A program made the translations under genes and the position numbers. This document shows positions 1 through 7,638 of a stretch of 24,996 nt of DNA, piece by piece; position 1 is the first letter of the stretch; each line of letters opens with the position of its first letter. Under the pieces are notes generated by a model. That model saw only the letters and a list, made by a program, of their open reading frames with translations, did no database searches and had not been told where the DNA came from. Source of the DNA: JAJNBA01 sp035512775 (GTDB lineage Bacteria; Actinomycetota; UBA4738; HRBIN12); the NCBI GenBank assembly GCA_035512775.1, contig DATKDI010000044.1:1-24996 (forward strand). Direction: 5' to 3'.

Positions 1-1
1 G

Positions 2-400
2 CGCGTCCGCGCCGCCACCGCCCGGATCAAGGACTCCGGCATGGCGGTCGGCGCCGACACCATCATCGGGCTCGGCGCGTTCGCGCCGCCGGCGCTCCAC
101 GCGACGGCGGCCCGACTGATCGCGCAGGCACGTTGGTGCAACCTGGTCGTCTCGAACATCCCGGCGCCGCAGGTGCCGCTCTACCTGGCGGGCGCGCCAC
201 TGGAGGCGAGCTACCCCGCGATGAACCTGAAGGAGGATTGCGGGCTCTCGGTGGCGTGTACGTCGGCAGCCGGCACGATGGCGTTCGGGCTCACGGCGGA
301 TTGGGACATCGTGCCGGATCTGGACGTCCTGGCCAGAGGCATCGTATCCGCGATCGACGACCTCGAGAAGGCGGCGGGCGCCAGCTCGTCAGCTTCCTGA
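2..400 (+). CDS. Wax ester synthase/diacylglycerol acyltransferase (WS/DGAT), C-terminal fragment
   Basis: Only the last 132 codons are present; the reading frame is open from base 2 and the 5' part lies outside the window. The visible piece matches the C-terminal WS/DGAT domain (DUF1298 type): a NLVVSNIPAP segment, then PLYLAGAPLEASYP, then a glycine-rich strand and a FGLTADWDIVPDLDVL tail. In this family the N-terminal half carries the HHxxxDG acyl-transfer motif, which cannot be seen here. The enzyme joins acyl-CoA to diacylglycerol or fatty alcohol to make storage lipid at the membrane. It ends at TGA 398-400. A 15-bp sequence covering its end (387-401) recurs at 432-446. Family assignment is firm; substrate is unknown. 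Confidence 0.85.
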   Translation, partial: RVRAATARIKDSGMAVGADTIIGLGAFAPPALHATAARLIAQARWCNLVVSNIPAPQVPLYLAGAPLEASYPAMNLKEDCGLSVACTSAAGTMAFGLTADWDIVPDLDVLARGIVSAIDDLEKAAGASSSAS

Positions 401-446
401 CGCCTCGGCAGGCTGGCACGACCCTCCCTGCCGTCAGCTTCCTGAC
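387..446. repeat. 15-bp direct repeat around the WS/DGAT stop codon
   Basis: CGTCAGCTTCCTGAC occurs at 387-401 and again at 432-446, 45 bp apart; the first copy contains the stop codon. Between the copies GGCAGG (407-412) can pair with CCTGCC (427-432), a weak hairpin that might end the transcript. Nothing else in the 117-bp gap to the next gene is recognisable. Confidence 0.4.
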
Positions 447-517
447 ACGTTCCTGTCGGTACCACCGAGTATCAAGGCAGGGTGGGTGACGGGAGCTCGC
501 CCTCCCCGTATCGGATC

Positions 518-934
518 ATGACCACGCTGCGCCGAACGGAGCGGAGCCTGGCTGCGGCTCTCGACGCCGCGCTGAGCGCTCTTGCCTCACGGCCGCGCAG
601 TTCCACGTGCAGGAGGAGCTCACCGTGACATCCGTGCTTCACGTCGGTGAGCTGGCATGGCGTCATGGGGTGACTCGTCGATCGATGCACGGCATCGTGC
701 GGAACCTCGCCCGCGCTCAGCTCGTCGCGCTCGCGCCGTCGGAGCACGGTGTTCGCAACATCTGGTTGACACGAGATGGACGCGAGCGTCTGGGTCTCGG
801 CGCGGGAGGCCATCTCCGGGATCGAACGGCTGGTAGCGGCGGCCGTCGGCTCCGAAGGTGGCGCATCGCTGGTTCGGCAGCTCGCCGACATCAGCCGCTC
901 GGTAGAGGAACGTCGCGGATGGTGGTGGGACTGA
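518..934 (+). pseudogene. MarR-family transcriptional regulator, disrupted by two frameshifts
   Basis: Three reading-frame pieces join into one winged-helix protein of about 138 residues. The piece from ATG 518 reads MTTLRRTERSLAAALDAAL; the frame then changes near 575-588 and continues as LTAAQFHVQEELT, VGELAWRHGVTRRSMHGIVR and NIWLTRDGRERLG, the helix-turn-helix and wing of MarR proteins. Near 760-776 the frame returns to the first one and gives a helical tail ending RRGWWWD at TGA 932-934. The two shifts compensate, so either two indels inactivated the gene or the assembly has two errors. An in-frame GTG at 482 is an alternative start. The gene is convergent with the hydrolase that ends at 938. 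Ligand and targets are unknown. Confidence 0.6.
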
Positions 935-937
935 CCC

Positions 938-1822
938 TTACTCGACTGTGTCGGAGAACCAGTCGGCCACTTCGGTGAGCCAACGCCCCGGCGCCTCCAT
1001 CTGCGGGATGTGTCCGAGGTCGCTGAAGAAGCGGCCTCGCCACGCAGGATGCTTCGCCAGCTCCGCCTCTGCGAAGGCCGCTGGGACGAGGCGGTCCCGC
1101 CGTCCGTGCAACAGCAAGAGCGGACAGGTGACGTTGTCGAGCGCACGCCGGGACACCGAGGGCCTCCTTCCCAGCCTCAGCATCGAACGAGCGGCTTCGA
1201 GGAACGACCTCGCGGCGTCGGGGTCGTCTTTCCGTTCGCGCGTGAGATCGACGAGCAGCTCGACGACGTCGTCGGGGATCGACCGGGGATCGGCGGCGAG
1301 GACCCGGAGGCTGAGCCGCACCATCTGCTCCGGATCCATCTGGCGCAGGCGCCATGACATGGCCCGCTCCCCGAGCCCGGGCGTCGCGTAGACACCGAAC
1401 GCAGCGAGGATGAGCGGGTGCGGGACGGCTCCGAGCCTCCACGGGAACAAGCTGTTCGTCAGCACGATCGCGTCGACGGCGGACGGCTCGACCGCGGCCT
1501 GGATGATGGAGATGGCTCCTCCCATCGAGTTCCCTCCCAGCACCACGCGCCCACCGCCGAGCTTCTCGATGAACCTCGAGACGGTTCGACGCTGATCCAT
1601 GAGGCCGGCACCGCGTTCGGCCAGTGGCGAGGAGCCGAAGCCCGGGAGGTCGAGGGCGAGCACGCGACCCAGGCCGGACAGTGGCTCGGCGACCTGCACC
1701 CACGACAGATGGGATGCGCCGAGGCCGTGGACCAGGACGAACGTCGTCTCCGGCGGCCCGTCCCACTCGCGGTAGGCAACCGGACCCTCGAGGTCGACGC
1801 TCCGCAGCTCCGGCAGGTCCAT
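938..1822 (-). CDS. Alpha/beta-fold hydrolase
   Basis: A 294-aa single-domain alpha/beta hydrolase. Visible family elements are the oxyanion-hole HGLG (residues 32-35), the LDLPGFGSS loop, the nucleophile elbow GNSMGG with Ser99, an acid region LLLHGRRDRLVP and the catalytic-His segment DLGHIPQMEAP. The helical cap sits between about residues 125 and 200. These are soluble esterases, lipases, epoxide hydrolases or C-C hydrolases; the sequence alone does not choose. ATG 1822 is preferred because the protein then begins just before the first strand; the frame stays open to 2068 but the extension shows no domain. No strong ribosome site is visible. It is divergent from the sigma-factor gene and may be monocistronic. 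Confidence 0.85.
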   Translation of the reverse strand: MDLPELRSVDLEGPVAYREWDGPPETTFVLVHGLGASHLSWVQVAEPLSGLGRVLALDLPGFGSSPLAERGAGLMDQRRTVSRFIEKLGGGRVVLGGNSMGGAISIIQAAVEPSAVDAIVLTNSLFPWRLGAVPHPLILAAFGVYATPGLGERAMSWRLRQMDPEQMVRLSLRVLAADPRSIPDDVVELLVDLTRERKDDPDAARSFLEAARSMLRLGRRPSVSRRALDNVTCPLLLLHGRRDRLVPAAFAEAELAKHPAWRGRFFSDLGHIPQMEAPGRWLTEVADWFSDTVE

Positions 1823-2160
1823 GAGCGAAGCGTAGCTTCCGTGCTGCGGAAGGCCGCTCTCCCCCCGGGTGACCGTGGGTCGATCTGCTGGGATCGGAAA
1901 TGCCAGATGCTCGTTTGGCGTTGAAAGACCTGGGTATGGGGACCGGGATGGACTGGCAATCAGTGCGCGGCAGGGTTTTTTCACAAGACCGCCACACCGA
2001 TCCGGCTTTACACAAGAGAACGGGCCCCCTACCATGGGATCCAGCGACCGGAGTGGACGGCTAGTCACGTTTGCCTACGTGGTCGCGCTATCGGACACCA
2101 GAGGACCCGATACGACCCCCCGCGCAGCGGGTACGGACCGAGTGAGGAGCGTGATACGAA
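1823..2160. other. Divergent intergenic region, hydrolase/sigma factor
   Basis: This 338-bp gap separates the divergent hydrolase and sigma-factor genes. It contains the putative sigma-gene promoter at 2007-2035 and a roughly 120-nt leader ahead of GTG 2161. A short T-run at 1976-1981 has no clear hairpin before it. I see no RNA gene and no convincing promoter for the hydrolase. Confidence 0.5.
2007..2035 (+). promoter_or_regulatory. Putative promoter of the sigma-factor gene
   Basis: TTTACA (2007-2012) resembles a -35 box and TACCAT (2030-2035) a -10 box, separated by exactly 17 bp. Spacing and position suit a housekeeping promoter for the gene at 2161. Inferred from hexamer match only. Confidence 0.45.
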
Positions 2161-3096
2161 GTGCCTGAGCCGGCGCGTCCCTTGGGGACCGACGACGCGG
2201 ATGACCTGCGCCTCTACCTCGAGGCTGCGGCTCGAGAGCCGTTGCTTACCAAGGAGGAAGAGGTCGAGCTCGCCATGACGATCGAGGCGGGCAAGGAGGC
2301 GGAAGACCGTCTCCGTGCCGGCCGTCTCCGGTCGGAGAAGAGCATCGCGAAGTCTCGCCGCGATATGCGGACGGCTGAGGCCGCGCGCCAGCGTTTCATC
2401 ATGGCGAACCTCCGGCTGGTCGTTTCGGTGGCCCGCAAGTACCAAGGCCAGGGCCTCCCGCTTCTCGACCTGATCCAGGAGGGGAACATCGGGCTCATGC
2501 GTGCCGTCGAGCTGTTCGACTGGCGCCGGGGCTTCAAGTTCTCGACCTACGCGACGTGGTGGATCCGCCAGGGCATCACCCGGGCGATCGCCGACCGCTC
2601 GCGGTCGATCCGCCTGCCGGTCCACATCCACGACCGGCTGCGGAAGCTCAACCGCACGCGGTTCCAGTTCGCGCAGTCGATGGGCCGTGAGCCCTCCCGC
2701 GATGAGCTCGCGAAGGCCCTCGACACCACGGTGGACGAGATCGACGACCTGACGGAGATGGGCCGGCGCGAGCCGCTGTCCCTGCAGTCGCCGGTCGGCG
2801 AGGACACCGAGCTGGGCGACCTGATCGAGGAGATCGATTCCGAGGCAGGCTTCGCCGAGGTTGAGGACCAGCTGCTCCGCGAAGAGATCGGCGGGGCGGT
2901 CGACAAGGTGCTCGACGAGCGCGAGCGCCACGTCGTGGCTCTCCGCTACGGGCTCGAGAACGGGCAGCCGCTCTCGCTGCGAGAGACCGGCAAGGTGCTC
3001 GGACTCTCCGGCGAGCGGGTGCGTCTGATCGAGCGCGAGGCGCTGCGGAAGCTGCGCGACTCGAACCTCATCACCGGCGTGGCGCTCGGCGGCTGA
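2161..3096 (+). CDS. RNA polymerase sigma factor, RpoD/SigA family (group 1/2 type)
   Basis: A 311-aa sigma-70 factor that directs RNA polymerase to promoters. Region 1.2 is seen at DDLRLYLEAAAREPLLTKEE (residues about 14-33); region 2 carries ANLRLVVSVARKYQ, the core-binding GLPLLDLIQEGNIGLMRAV and the -10-recognition STYATWWIRQGITRAI; region 3 has RLPVHIHDRLRKLNR; region 4 has ERHVVALRYGL, SLRETGKVLGLSGERVRLIE and EALRKLR. The acidic region 1.1 of a full-length primary sigma is missing, so this could be a second RpoD-like factor or a short primary one. GTG 2161 is preceded by GAGGAG. The gene has its own promoter and a strong terminator and appears monocistronic. Confidence 0.95.
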   Translation: MPEPARPLGTDDADDLRLYLEAAAREPLLTKEEEVELAMTIEAGKEAEDRLRAGRLRSEKSIAKSRRDMRTAEAARQRFIMANLRLVVSVARKYQGQGLPLLDLIQEGNIGLMRAVELFDWRRGFKFSTYATWWIRQGITRAIADRSRSIRLPVHIHDRLRKLNRTRFQFAQSMGREPSRDELAKALDTTVDEIDDLTEMGRREPLSLQSPVGEDTELGDLIEEIDSEAGFAEVEDQLLREEIGGAVDKVLDERERHVVALRYGLENGQPLSLRETGKVLGLSGERVRLIEREALRKLRDSNLITGVALGG

Positions 3097-3124
3097 CGCC
3101 GCCGGCACCGGCCGTGATAGCGGC

Positions 3125-3157
3125 AAGGGCGGGGCTCCCTTCGGGAGCCCCGCCCTT
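3125..3157. terminator. Bidirectional intrinsic terminator
   Basis: A perfect 15-bp stem (3125-3139 with 3143-3157), GGGCGGGGCTCCC type, closes a 3-nt loop. AA on one side and TT on the other make it usable from both strands. It sits between the convergent sigma-factor and BON-protein genes. Confidence 0.85.
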
Positions 3158-3171
3158 CGTCGTTCGGTTCC

Positions 3172-3468
3172 CTAGACGGCCGCGGCCTCGCGCTTGACCT
3201 GGATCTGGTTGCTCACATCGGTGACGCCGCGTGTGTCCCACGCGTCGTCACCGGCGGCACGCTTCGCGACCGTCGTCGTTGCGGTGCCGGTCAGGATCAC
3301 GACGCCTTTCGTCACGTCGACGTCGATGTCGTACTGATCCTCGTATGGGCCGGCCCGGATGTGATCGAGGAGTTCCTGCTTGATGTCGCTGTCGGATCGT
3401 TCATCCGAGGACTCGTCCGCGTACCACTCGTAGTAGTAGCGATTCTCGGGATATGCCCAGGGGCTCAT
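3172..3468 (-). CDS. BON-domain protein
   Basis: A small protein of about 98 aa. After an aromatic, acidic N-terminus (PENRYYYEWYADESSDE) comes one BON domain: SDIKQELLDHI, DVDVTKGVVILTGTA, and the late VTDVSNQIQVK segment. BON domains bind phospholipid membranes or partner proteins and occur in envelope-stress proteins. There is no signal peptide and no membrane segment, so a cytoplasmic or membrane-surface role is more likely than a periplasmic one. Starts are ATG 3468 or GTG 3471; GGAGGTG lies 8-11 nt upstream of them. It is convergent with the sigma gene across a shared terminator. A second BON protein is encoded at 8908-9318. Confidence 0.8.
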   Translation of the reverse strand: MSPWAYPENRYYYEWYADESSDERSDSDIKQELLDHIRAGPYEDQYDIDVDVTKGVVILTGTATTTVAKRAAGDDAWDTRGVTDVSNQIQVKREAAAV

Positions 3469-3516
3469 CACGCGCCATCACCTCCGCGACCGGTCCCTAC
3501 CCTCGATGCGCCCGAG

Positions 3517-4224
3517 CTAATCACGACCGCCGCCGAGCGGATCGCCCGCGAGGATCCGCGCCGCGACGAGCTGCTGTTCCAGCCCTTCCCGCACGCGCTC
3601 GAGGAAGGCGTCGATGTCCTCCGGTCGGGCCACGTCCCCCTTCGGCTCGATCGGCTCGCCGAACGCGAAACCGAGACGCGGTCTCCACGGACGTCCCCAG
3701 TGCCTGCCCGACTTGGACCAACGGCGGTGCGTGCCCCAGATCCCGACGGGGATCACGGGGGCGCCCGTCGGAAGCGCGATGCGCGCGATCCCGCTCCGGA
3801 TGCGTTGCAGCTCCCCCGGGTTGGGGTTGACGGCCCCTTCCGGGGCGATGGCGGCGAGCGCCCCGCGTCGGATCGTCTCGATAGCCTCATCCAGGGCACC
3901 GGTGTCGCTCCGTCCGCGGCGGATGGGGATCTGACGGTAGCGGCGGAGGAACCATCCGCTGACGAGTACGTTGAACGCCTCGGCGGCGACGAGGAAACGC
4001 ACCGCGCGTCGGCGTCGCCAGGCGACCTCGATCGCCAGGCATGGGCCGTCCATCACGCTGATGTGCACGAACGCCAGGATGGCCGGTCCCTCGAACGGAA
4101 CGTGATGGATCCCCGTGACCCGGACCCGGAACAGCGCGCGCTCGATCGGAACCATGACCGGGATGCCGACCCGCCACCAGACGTTCAGGTCGCCGCGTGG
4201 AGTTCCTATGGCTGTATCGATCAT
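3517..4224 (-). CDS. PlsC-like lysophospholipid acyltransferase (1-acylglycerol-3-phosphate acyltransferase family)
   Basis: A 235-aa acyltransferase of the PlsC/LPLAT family, which moves an acyl chain onto a lysophospholipid such as 1-acyl-glycerol-3-phosphate at the inner face of the membrane. The catalytic H-x4-D motif is seen as HISVMD (His54, Asp59). The acceptor-binding segment is represented by a basic RRYRQIPIRRG and by APEGAVNP (Glu129, Gly130), where the family usually has EGTRS. PVIPVGIWGT follows the usual fold. The start ATG 4224 overlaps the stop of the upstream dehydrogenase by 4 nt (4221-4224), so the two are probably co-translated. The substrate could also be another lysolipid. 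Confidence 0.88.
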   Translation of the reverse strand: MIDTAIGTPRGDLNVWWRVGIPVMVPIERALFRVRVTGIHHVPFEGPAILAFVHISVMDGPCLAIEVAWRRRRAVRFLVAAEAFNVLVSGWFLRRYRQIPIRRGRSDTGALDEAIETIRRGALAAIAPEGAVNPNPGELQRIRSGIARIALPTGAPVIPVGIWGTHRRWSKSGRHWGRPWRPRLGFAFGEPIEPKGDVARPEDIDAFLERVREGLEQQLVAARILAGDPLGGGRD

Positions 4225-5330
4225 GCGTCGAACACCACGACCGAGCGGATCACCTCGCCGGCCAGCATGGCGCGGAACGCGTCGTCGAGCTCATCCAGCC
4301 CGAGCTCCCGGCTGACCATGCCGTCGAGGTCGAGTCGCCCGTCGAGCGCCCATCGTGCCATCTCCGGGAAGTCCTCCGAGGGGATCGGATCACCGCCGTC
4401 CGTGATGAGGAGCGACGTCTTCCGCGGGTACGCGGCGTTCTCGGTCCCGTTCCACGCGAGGGTGATCTCGGCGGGGATGGGCGGCACGCCGATCGCGACC
4501 GCGACCCCGGCGTAGTCCAGCATGGCCACCGCTTGGGACACCACCTGCGGGACGCCGGTCGCTTCGAACGCGAAGTCGACGCCGTCGCCCCCCGTGAGCT
4601 CGCGAACCGCCGCGACGGCGTCGACGCCCGATGCGTCGACGGTATCGGTCGCCCCGAACCGCTTCGCCCACTCCAGCTTGGGCGCAGCGAGGTCGATCGC
4701 GATCAGCCGCTCGGCGCCGGCGATCCTCGCTCCCTGCAGCGCCGCGAGGCCGATCCCACCCAGCCCGATCACCGCGACCCGCGCGCCCGGCCACACCTTC
4801 GCCGTCTGTGTCGCGGCGCCGACGCCGGTGGAGACGCCGCACCCGAGGAGGCATCCGCTCCGCAGCGGTAGTTCGGCGGGCATCGGGATGGCTTGCGCCG
4901 CATGCACGACCGTGTGCGTGGCGAGGGTCCCGAGCGAGAGCGTCCCCGAAAGCGGCGCGGAGTCCCGGGCTCGGCGCACGCGCGGAGGCTGCGTCCACGC
5001 GTGCGAGCAGCGACGCGGGACGCCGCGCCGGCAGGGACCGCACGACCCGCACGGCACCGCCCAAGAGAGCACGATCGGTTCGCCGACCGTGGGGACCTGG
5101 ACGCCGTCGCCGACCTCTTCGACGATGCCCCCGCCTTCGTGACCGAGCAGCATCGGGAACGGCGCTCCCCAGTTCCCGTGCTCCATCGCCCAGAGATCCG
5201 AGTGACAGACGCCGCTCGCCACCAGGCGAACCAGCACTTCACCGGGACCCGGAGGGTCGATCTGAAGCTTCTCGATGTGGACGCCGGATCCGGCCGCGTC
5301 CACCACGGCGCCGATCGCCTCTCGCGACAA
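4221..5330 (-). CDS. Zinc-dependent alcohol dehydrogenase (MDR superfamily)
   Basis: A 369-aa medium-chain dehydrogenase. Catalytic zinc ligands are visible as Cys42 (GVCHSD), His64-Glu65 (GHEGGG) and Cys164 (LLGCGVSTG). The structural-zinc lobe has four cysteines, CGSCGPC plus RRC (94, 97, 100, 108). The NAD(P) Rossmann motif is GLGGIG (189-194). The layout is that of class III-like alcohol or S-(hydroxymethyl)thiol dehydrogenases; the exact substrate is not readable. The start is taken as TTG 5330, the first start after an in-frame TAG upstream and the one giving a normal family N-terminus. It is divergent from the M20 peptidase with only about 50 bp between them and overlaps the acyltransferase gene by 4 nt. 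Confidence 0.9.
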   Translation of the reverse strand: MSREAIGAVVDAAGSGVHIEKLQIDPPGPGEVLVRLVASGVCHSDLWAMEHGNWGAPFPMLLGHEGGGIVEEVGDGVQVPTVGEPIVLSWAVPCGSCGPCRRGVPRRCSHAWTQPPRVRRARDSAPLSGTLSLGTLATHTVVHAAQAIPMPAELPLRSGCLLGCGVSTGVGAATQTAKVWPGARVAVIGLGGIGLAALQGARIAGAERLIAIDLAAPKLEWAKRFGATDTVDASGVDAVAAVRELTGGDGVDFAFEATGVPQVVSQAVAMLDYAGVAVAIGVPPIPAEITLAWNGTENAAYPRKTSLLITDGGDPIPSEDFPEMARWALDGRLDLDGMVSRELGLDELDDAFRAMLAGEVIRSVVVFDA

Positions 5331-5378
5331 GCCTTCTCCCTTCGGGCTGAGCGGCTCATGCTAGCGTCGGCGTCACCC

Positions 5379-6530
5379 ATGGACGTTCAGGCGCTCCGCG
5401 ACCGCACCGATGCTCGCTACCCCGAGTTCCTCGAGACGCTCGAGGCGATGGTCAACGTCGACTGCGGCTCCTACTCGCCGGATGGCGTGAACCGGATCGC
5501 CGACATGTGCCACGCGCGGTTCGAGGAGCACGGCTGGGAGGTCGAACGTCGCCCGCACGACGGTTCTCCGAGGCTCGGGGACCTCCTGATCGGCAAGCTC
5601 CGAGGCACGGGTGGACCGAACGTCCTGCTGGTCGGGCACATGGATACGGTCTTCGACGACGGCACGGTGGCCGAGCGCCCGTTCCGGGTCGACGGCGACA
5701 TCGCCCGCGGCCCGGGCGTGTCCGACATGAAGGCGGGGCTCCTCGCGGGGTTCTTCGCGACGCACGTCCTGCAGGACGTCGGGTTCGACGGCTTCGGCAC
5801 GGTCACATACGTCTGCAACCCCGACGAGGAGATCGGTTCGCCCTTCTCGGGGCCGATCATCCGGGAGCTCGCCCCTTCGCACGACGCCGCTTTGGTGCTC
5901 GAGGGCGCGCGGGCGAACGGCGACATCGTCTCGGCGCGGAAGGGGATCACCGACTTCGCGATCAACATCACCGGTCGAGCGGCGCACGCCGGCGTGGAGC
6001 CGGAGAAGGGGCGGAACGCGGTTCTGCAAGCAGCGCACACGATCCTCGCCCTGGAGGGGCTGAACGGACGGTGGCCCGGGGTGACGTCGAACGTGGGCGT
6101 CGTTCGGGGTGGCACGCGATCGAACGTCGTTGCCGAACGGTGCGAGCTCCAGGTCGACCTGCGTTCGCCCGAGCTCGCCACGTTGGAGGAGGCCGAGGCG
6201 GAGGTGGCACGCATCTGCGCCGACGTGGCCGTCCCGGACGTGAAGATCACGATCGACACGCACGGCTGGCATCGACCGATGGAGAAGGGCGAGGGTGGGC
6301 GACGTCTCGTCGACATCGCGGTGGGCGCCGCGTCGGAACTGGGGTTCGGGCTGCAGGACGCCGCGACCGGGGGCGCCTCCGACGCGAACACCACGAGCTC
6401 GGCCGGAACGCCGACGATCGACGGCCTCGGGCCGGTCGGCGGCGACGATCACGGGCCGGCCGAGTGGGTGGATCTCACGAGCATCGTTCCGCGGACGGCG
6501 TTGCTCGCGGCGATCATCTCCCGGGTGTGA
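5379..6530 (+). CDS. M20-family metallopeptidase (carboxypeptidase G2/ArgE-like)
   Basis: A 383-aa dinuclear zinc amidohydrolase. Metal and catalytic residues are in place: GHMDT (His87, Asp89), GPGVSDMKAG (Asp116, the bridging Asp), NPDEEIGS (Glu150 catalytic, Glu151), LEGAR (Glu175) and the C-terminal GGDDHGPAE with its His. Between them lies the dimerisation domain with GRAAHAGVEPEKGRNA. This layout is closest to glutamate carboxypeptidase G2-like enzymes that hydrolyse N-acyl amino acids, folates or small peptides. No signal peptide is seen from ATG 5379; an in-frame ATG at 5358 would add seven residues. It begins the M20-kinase-MFS cluster, with the kinase 4 nt downstream. Confidence 0.92.
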   Translation: MDVQALRDRTDARYPEFLETLEAMVNVDCGSYSPDGVNRIADMCHARFEEHGWEVERRPHDGSPRLGDLLIGKLRGTGGPNVLLVGHMDTVFDDGTVAERPFRVDGDIARGPGVSDMKAGLLAGFFATHVLQDVGFDGFGTVTYVCNPDEEIGSPFSGPIIRELAPSHDAALVLEGARANGDIVSARKGITDFAINITGRAAHAGVEPEKGRNAVLQAAHTILALEGLNGRWPGVTSNVGVVRGGTRSNVVAERCELQVDLRSPELATLEEAEAEVARICADVAVPDVKITIDTHGWHRPMEKGEGGRRLVDIAVGAASELGFGLQDAATGGASDANTTSSAGTPTIDGLGPVGGDDHGPAEWVDLTSIVPRTALLAAIISRV

Positions 6531-6534
6531 CCTG

Positions 6535-7632
6535 ATGATGGGATCGCCGGATCAGGAGCTGGACCCCGAGGCGTACCGGGCGATGGTCGAGGGCGCCCCG
6601 GCGATCCTCTATCTCGACCGCCCGGACGAGCTCTCCACCAACCTGTATACGAGCCCGCAGATCGTCGATCTCCTCGGCTACAGCGTCGAGGAGTGGATGC
6701 GTGACCCCGAGCTGTGGGTGCGCTCCTTGCATCCGGCGGATCGGGAACGGGTCGTGCAGGAGCACCGGGCCTCGAACGCCGATCGCGAGCGCTTCATGTC
6801 TGAGTACCGGATCCTCGCGAAGGATGGGCGCGAGGTGTGGATCCGCGACGAGGCGGTGCCTGTGGACGCTGAGGACGGCACGGTCCAGTACTGGCGCGGC
6901 GTGATGGTGGACATCACCGCGCAGAAGCATGCCGAGGACAAGCTGCGCGCGAGCCTGGGCGAGGTGAAGCGGATGGTTGAGCAGAGGCGCGACTTGGCGC
7001 GCCGGCTCGAAAACGCCCAGGAGGAGGAACGCCGCCGGATCGCCGCCGACATCCACGACGACCCGATCCAGGTGATGAGCGCGGTCGACATGCGCCTGCA
7101 GCTGCTGCTCGACCGGCCGGAGCGCGTCGATGCGCACGAGCTCGGCCAGCTCGCGGAGGAGCTCCGATCCTCCATCGATCGCCTTCGGAACCTGCTCTTC
7201 GAGCTGCGGCCGGTCGCGCTGGATCTCGAGGGGCTGACACCTGCGATCGGGATGTACCTGGAGCACGCGGCCAAGGACACCGGCTGGACATGGGAGGTGA
7301 TCGACGAGCTCGATCACGAGCCCACCCCGGATGCGCGGGTCGCGCTCTATCGGATCGCCCAGGAGGCGGTGGCAAACGTTCGGAAACACGCGAACGCCAC
7401 CCACGTCGAGGTCGGGTTGTCGTCCGTGGACGGGGGACTTCTCCTCCGGATCACGGATGACGGCGAAGGGTTCGATCCGTCGGAGACGCCGCTGCCCGGC
7501 CATCTCGGACTCGCCACCGTCACCGAACGGGCCGAGCTCGCCGGCGGTTGGTGTCGGATCGAGAGCTCGCCGAGCCGGGGCTCGATCGTCGAGTGCTGGA
7601 TGCCTCTCGGCGTGCCCGCGAAGACCGACTGA
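6535..7632 (+). CDS. PAS-domain sensor histidine kinase, NarL/DesK class
   Basis: A 365-aa soluble histidine kinase without membrane segments. A PAS domain of the PAS_3 type spans about residues 12-135 (SPQIVDLLGYSVEEW, WVRSLHPADR, WRGVMVDITAQK). A coiled linker leads to the HisKA_3 dimerisation helix ENAQEEERRRIAADIHDDPI with phospho-acceptor His174. The ATPase domain has the N box EAVANVRKHANATH, the G1 box DDGEGFD and the GHLGLATVTERAELAGG lid. Such kinases normally phosphorylate NarL/LuxR-type response regulators; none is encoded here, so it is an orphan in this window. ATG 6535 or 6538 follows the peptidase stop by 4-7 nt, and the MFS gene begins 6 nt after its stop, suggesting one operon. 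Confidence 0.93.
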   Translation: MMGSPDQELDPEAYRAMVEGAPAILYLDRPDELSTNLYTSPQIVDLLGYSVEEWMRDPELWVRSLHPADRERVVQEHRASNADRERFMSEYRILAKDGREVWIRDEAVPVDAEDGTVQYWRGVMVDITAQKHAEDKLRASLGEVKRMVEQRRDLARRLENAQEEERRRIAADIHDDPIQVMSAVDMRLQLLLDRPERVDAHELGQLAEELRSSIDRLRNLLFELRPVALDLEGLTPAIGMYLEHAAKDTGWTWEVIDELDHEPTPDARVALYRIAQEAVANVRKHANATHVEVGLSSVDGGLLLRITDDGEGFDPSETPLPGHLGLATVTERAELAGGWCRIESSPSRGSIVECWMPLGVPAKTD

Positions 7633-7638
7633 TCCACG

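Noticed and set aside
2065..3126. A 353-codon minus-strand frame opposite the sigma-factor gene
   Set aside because: The sigma factor has every conserved region on the plus strand; the antisense frame has no domain and would cross the terminator.
4893..5378. N-terminal extension of the M20 peptidase frame
   Set aside because: The extension is antisense to the zinc dehydrogenase and arginine-rich; the M20 domain begins normally at ATG 5379.
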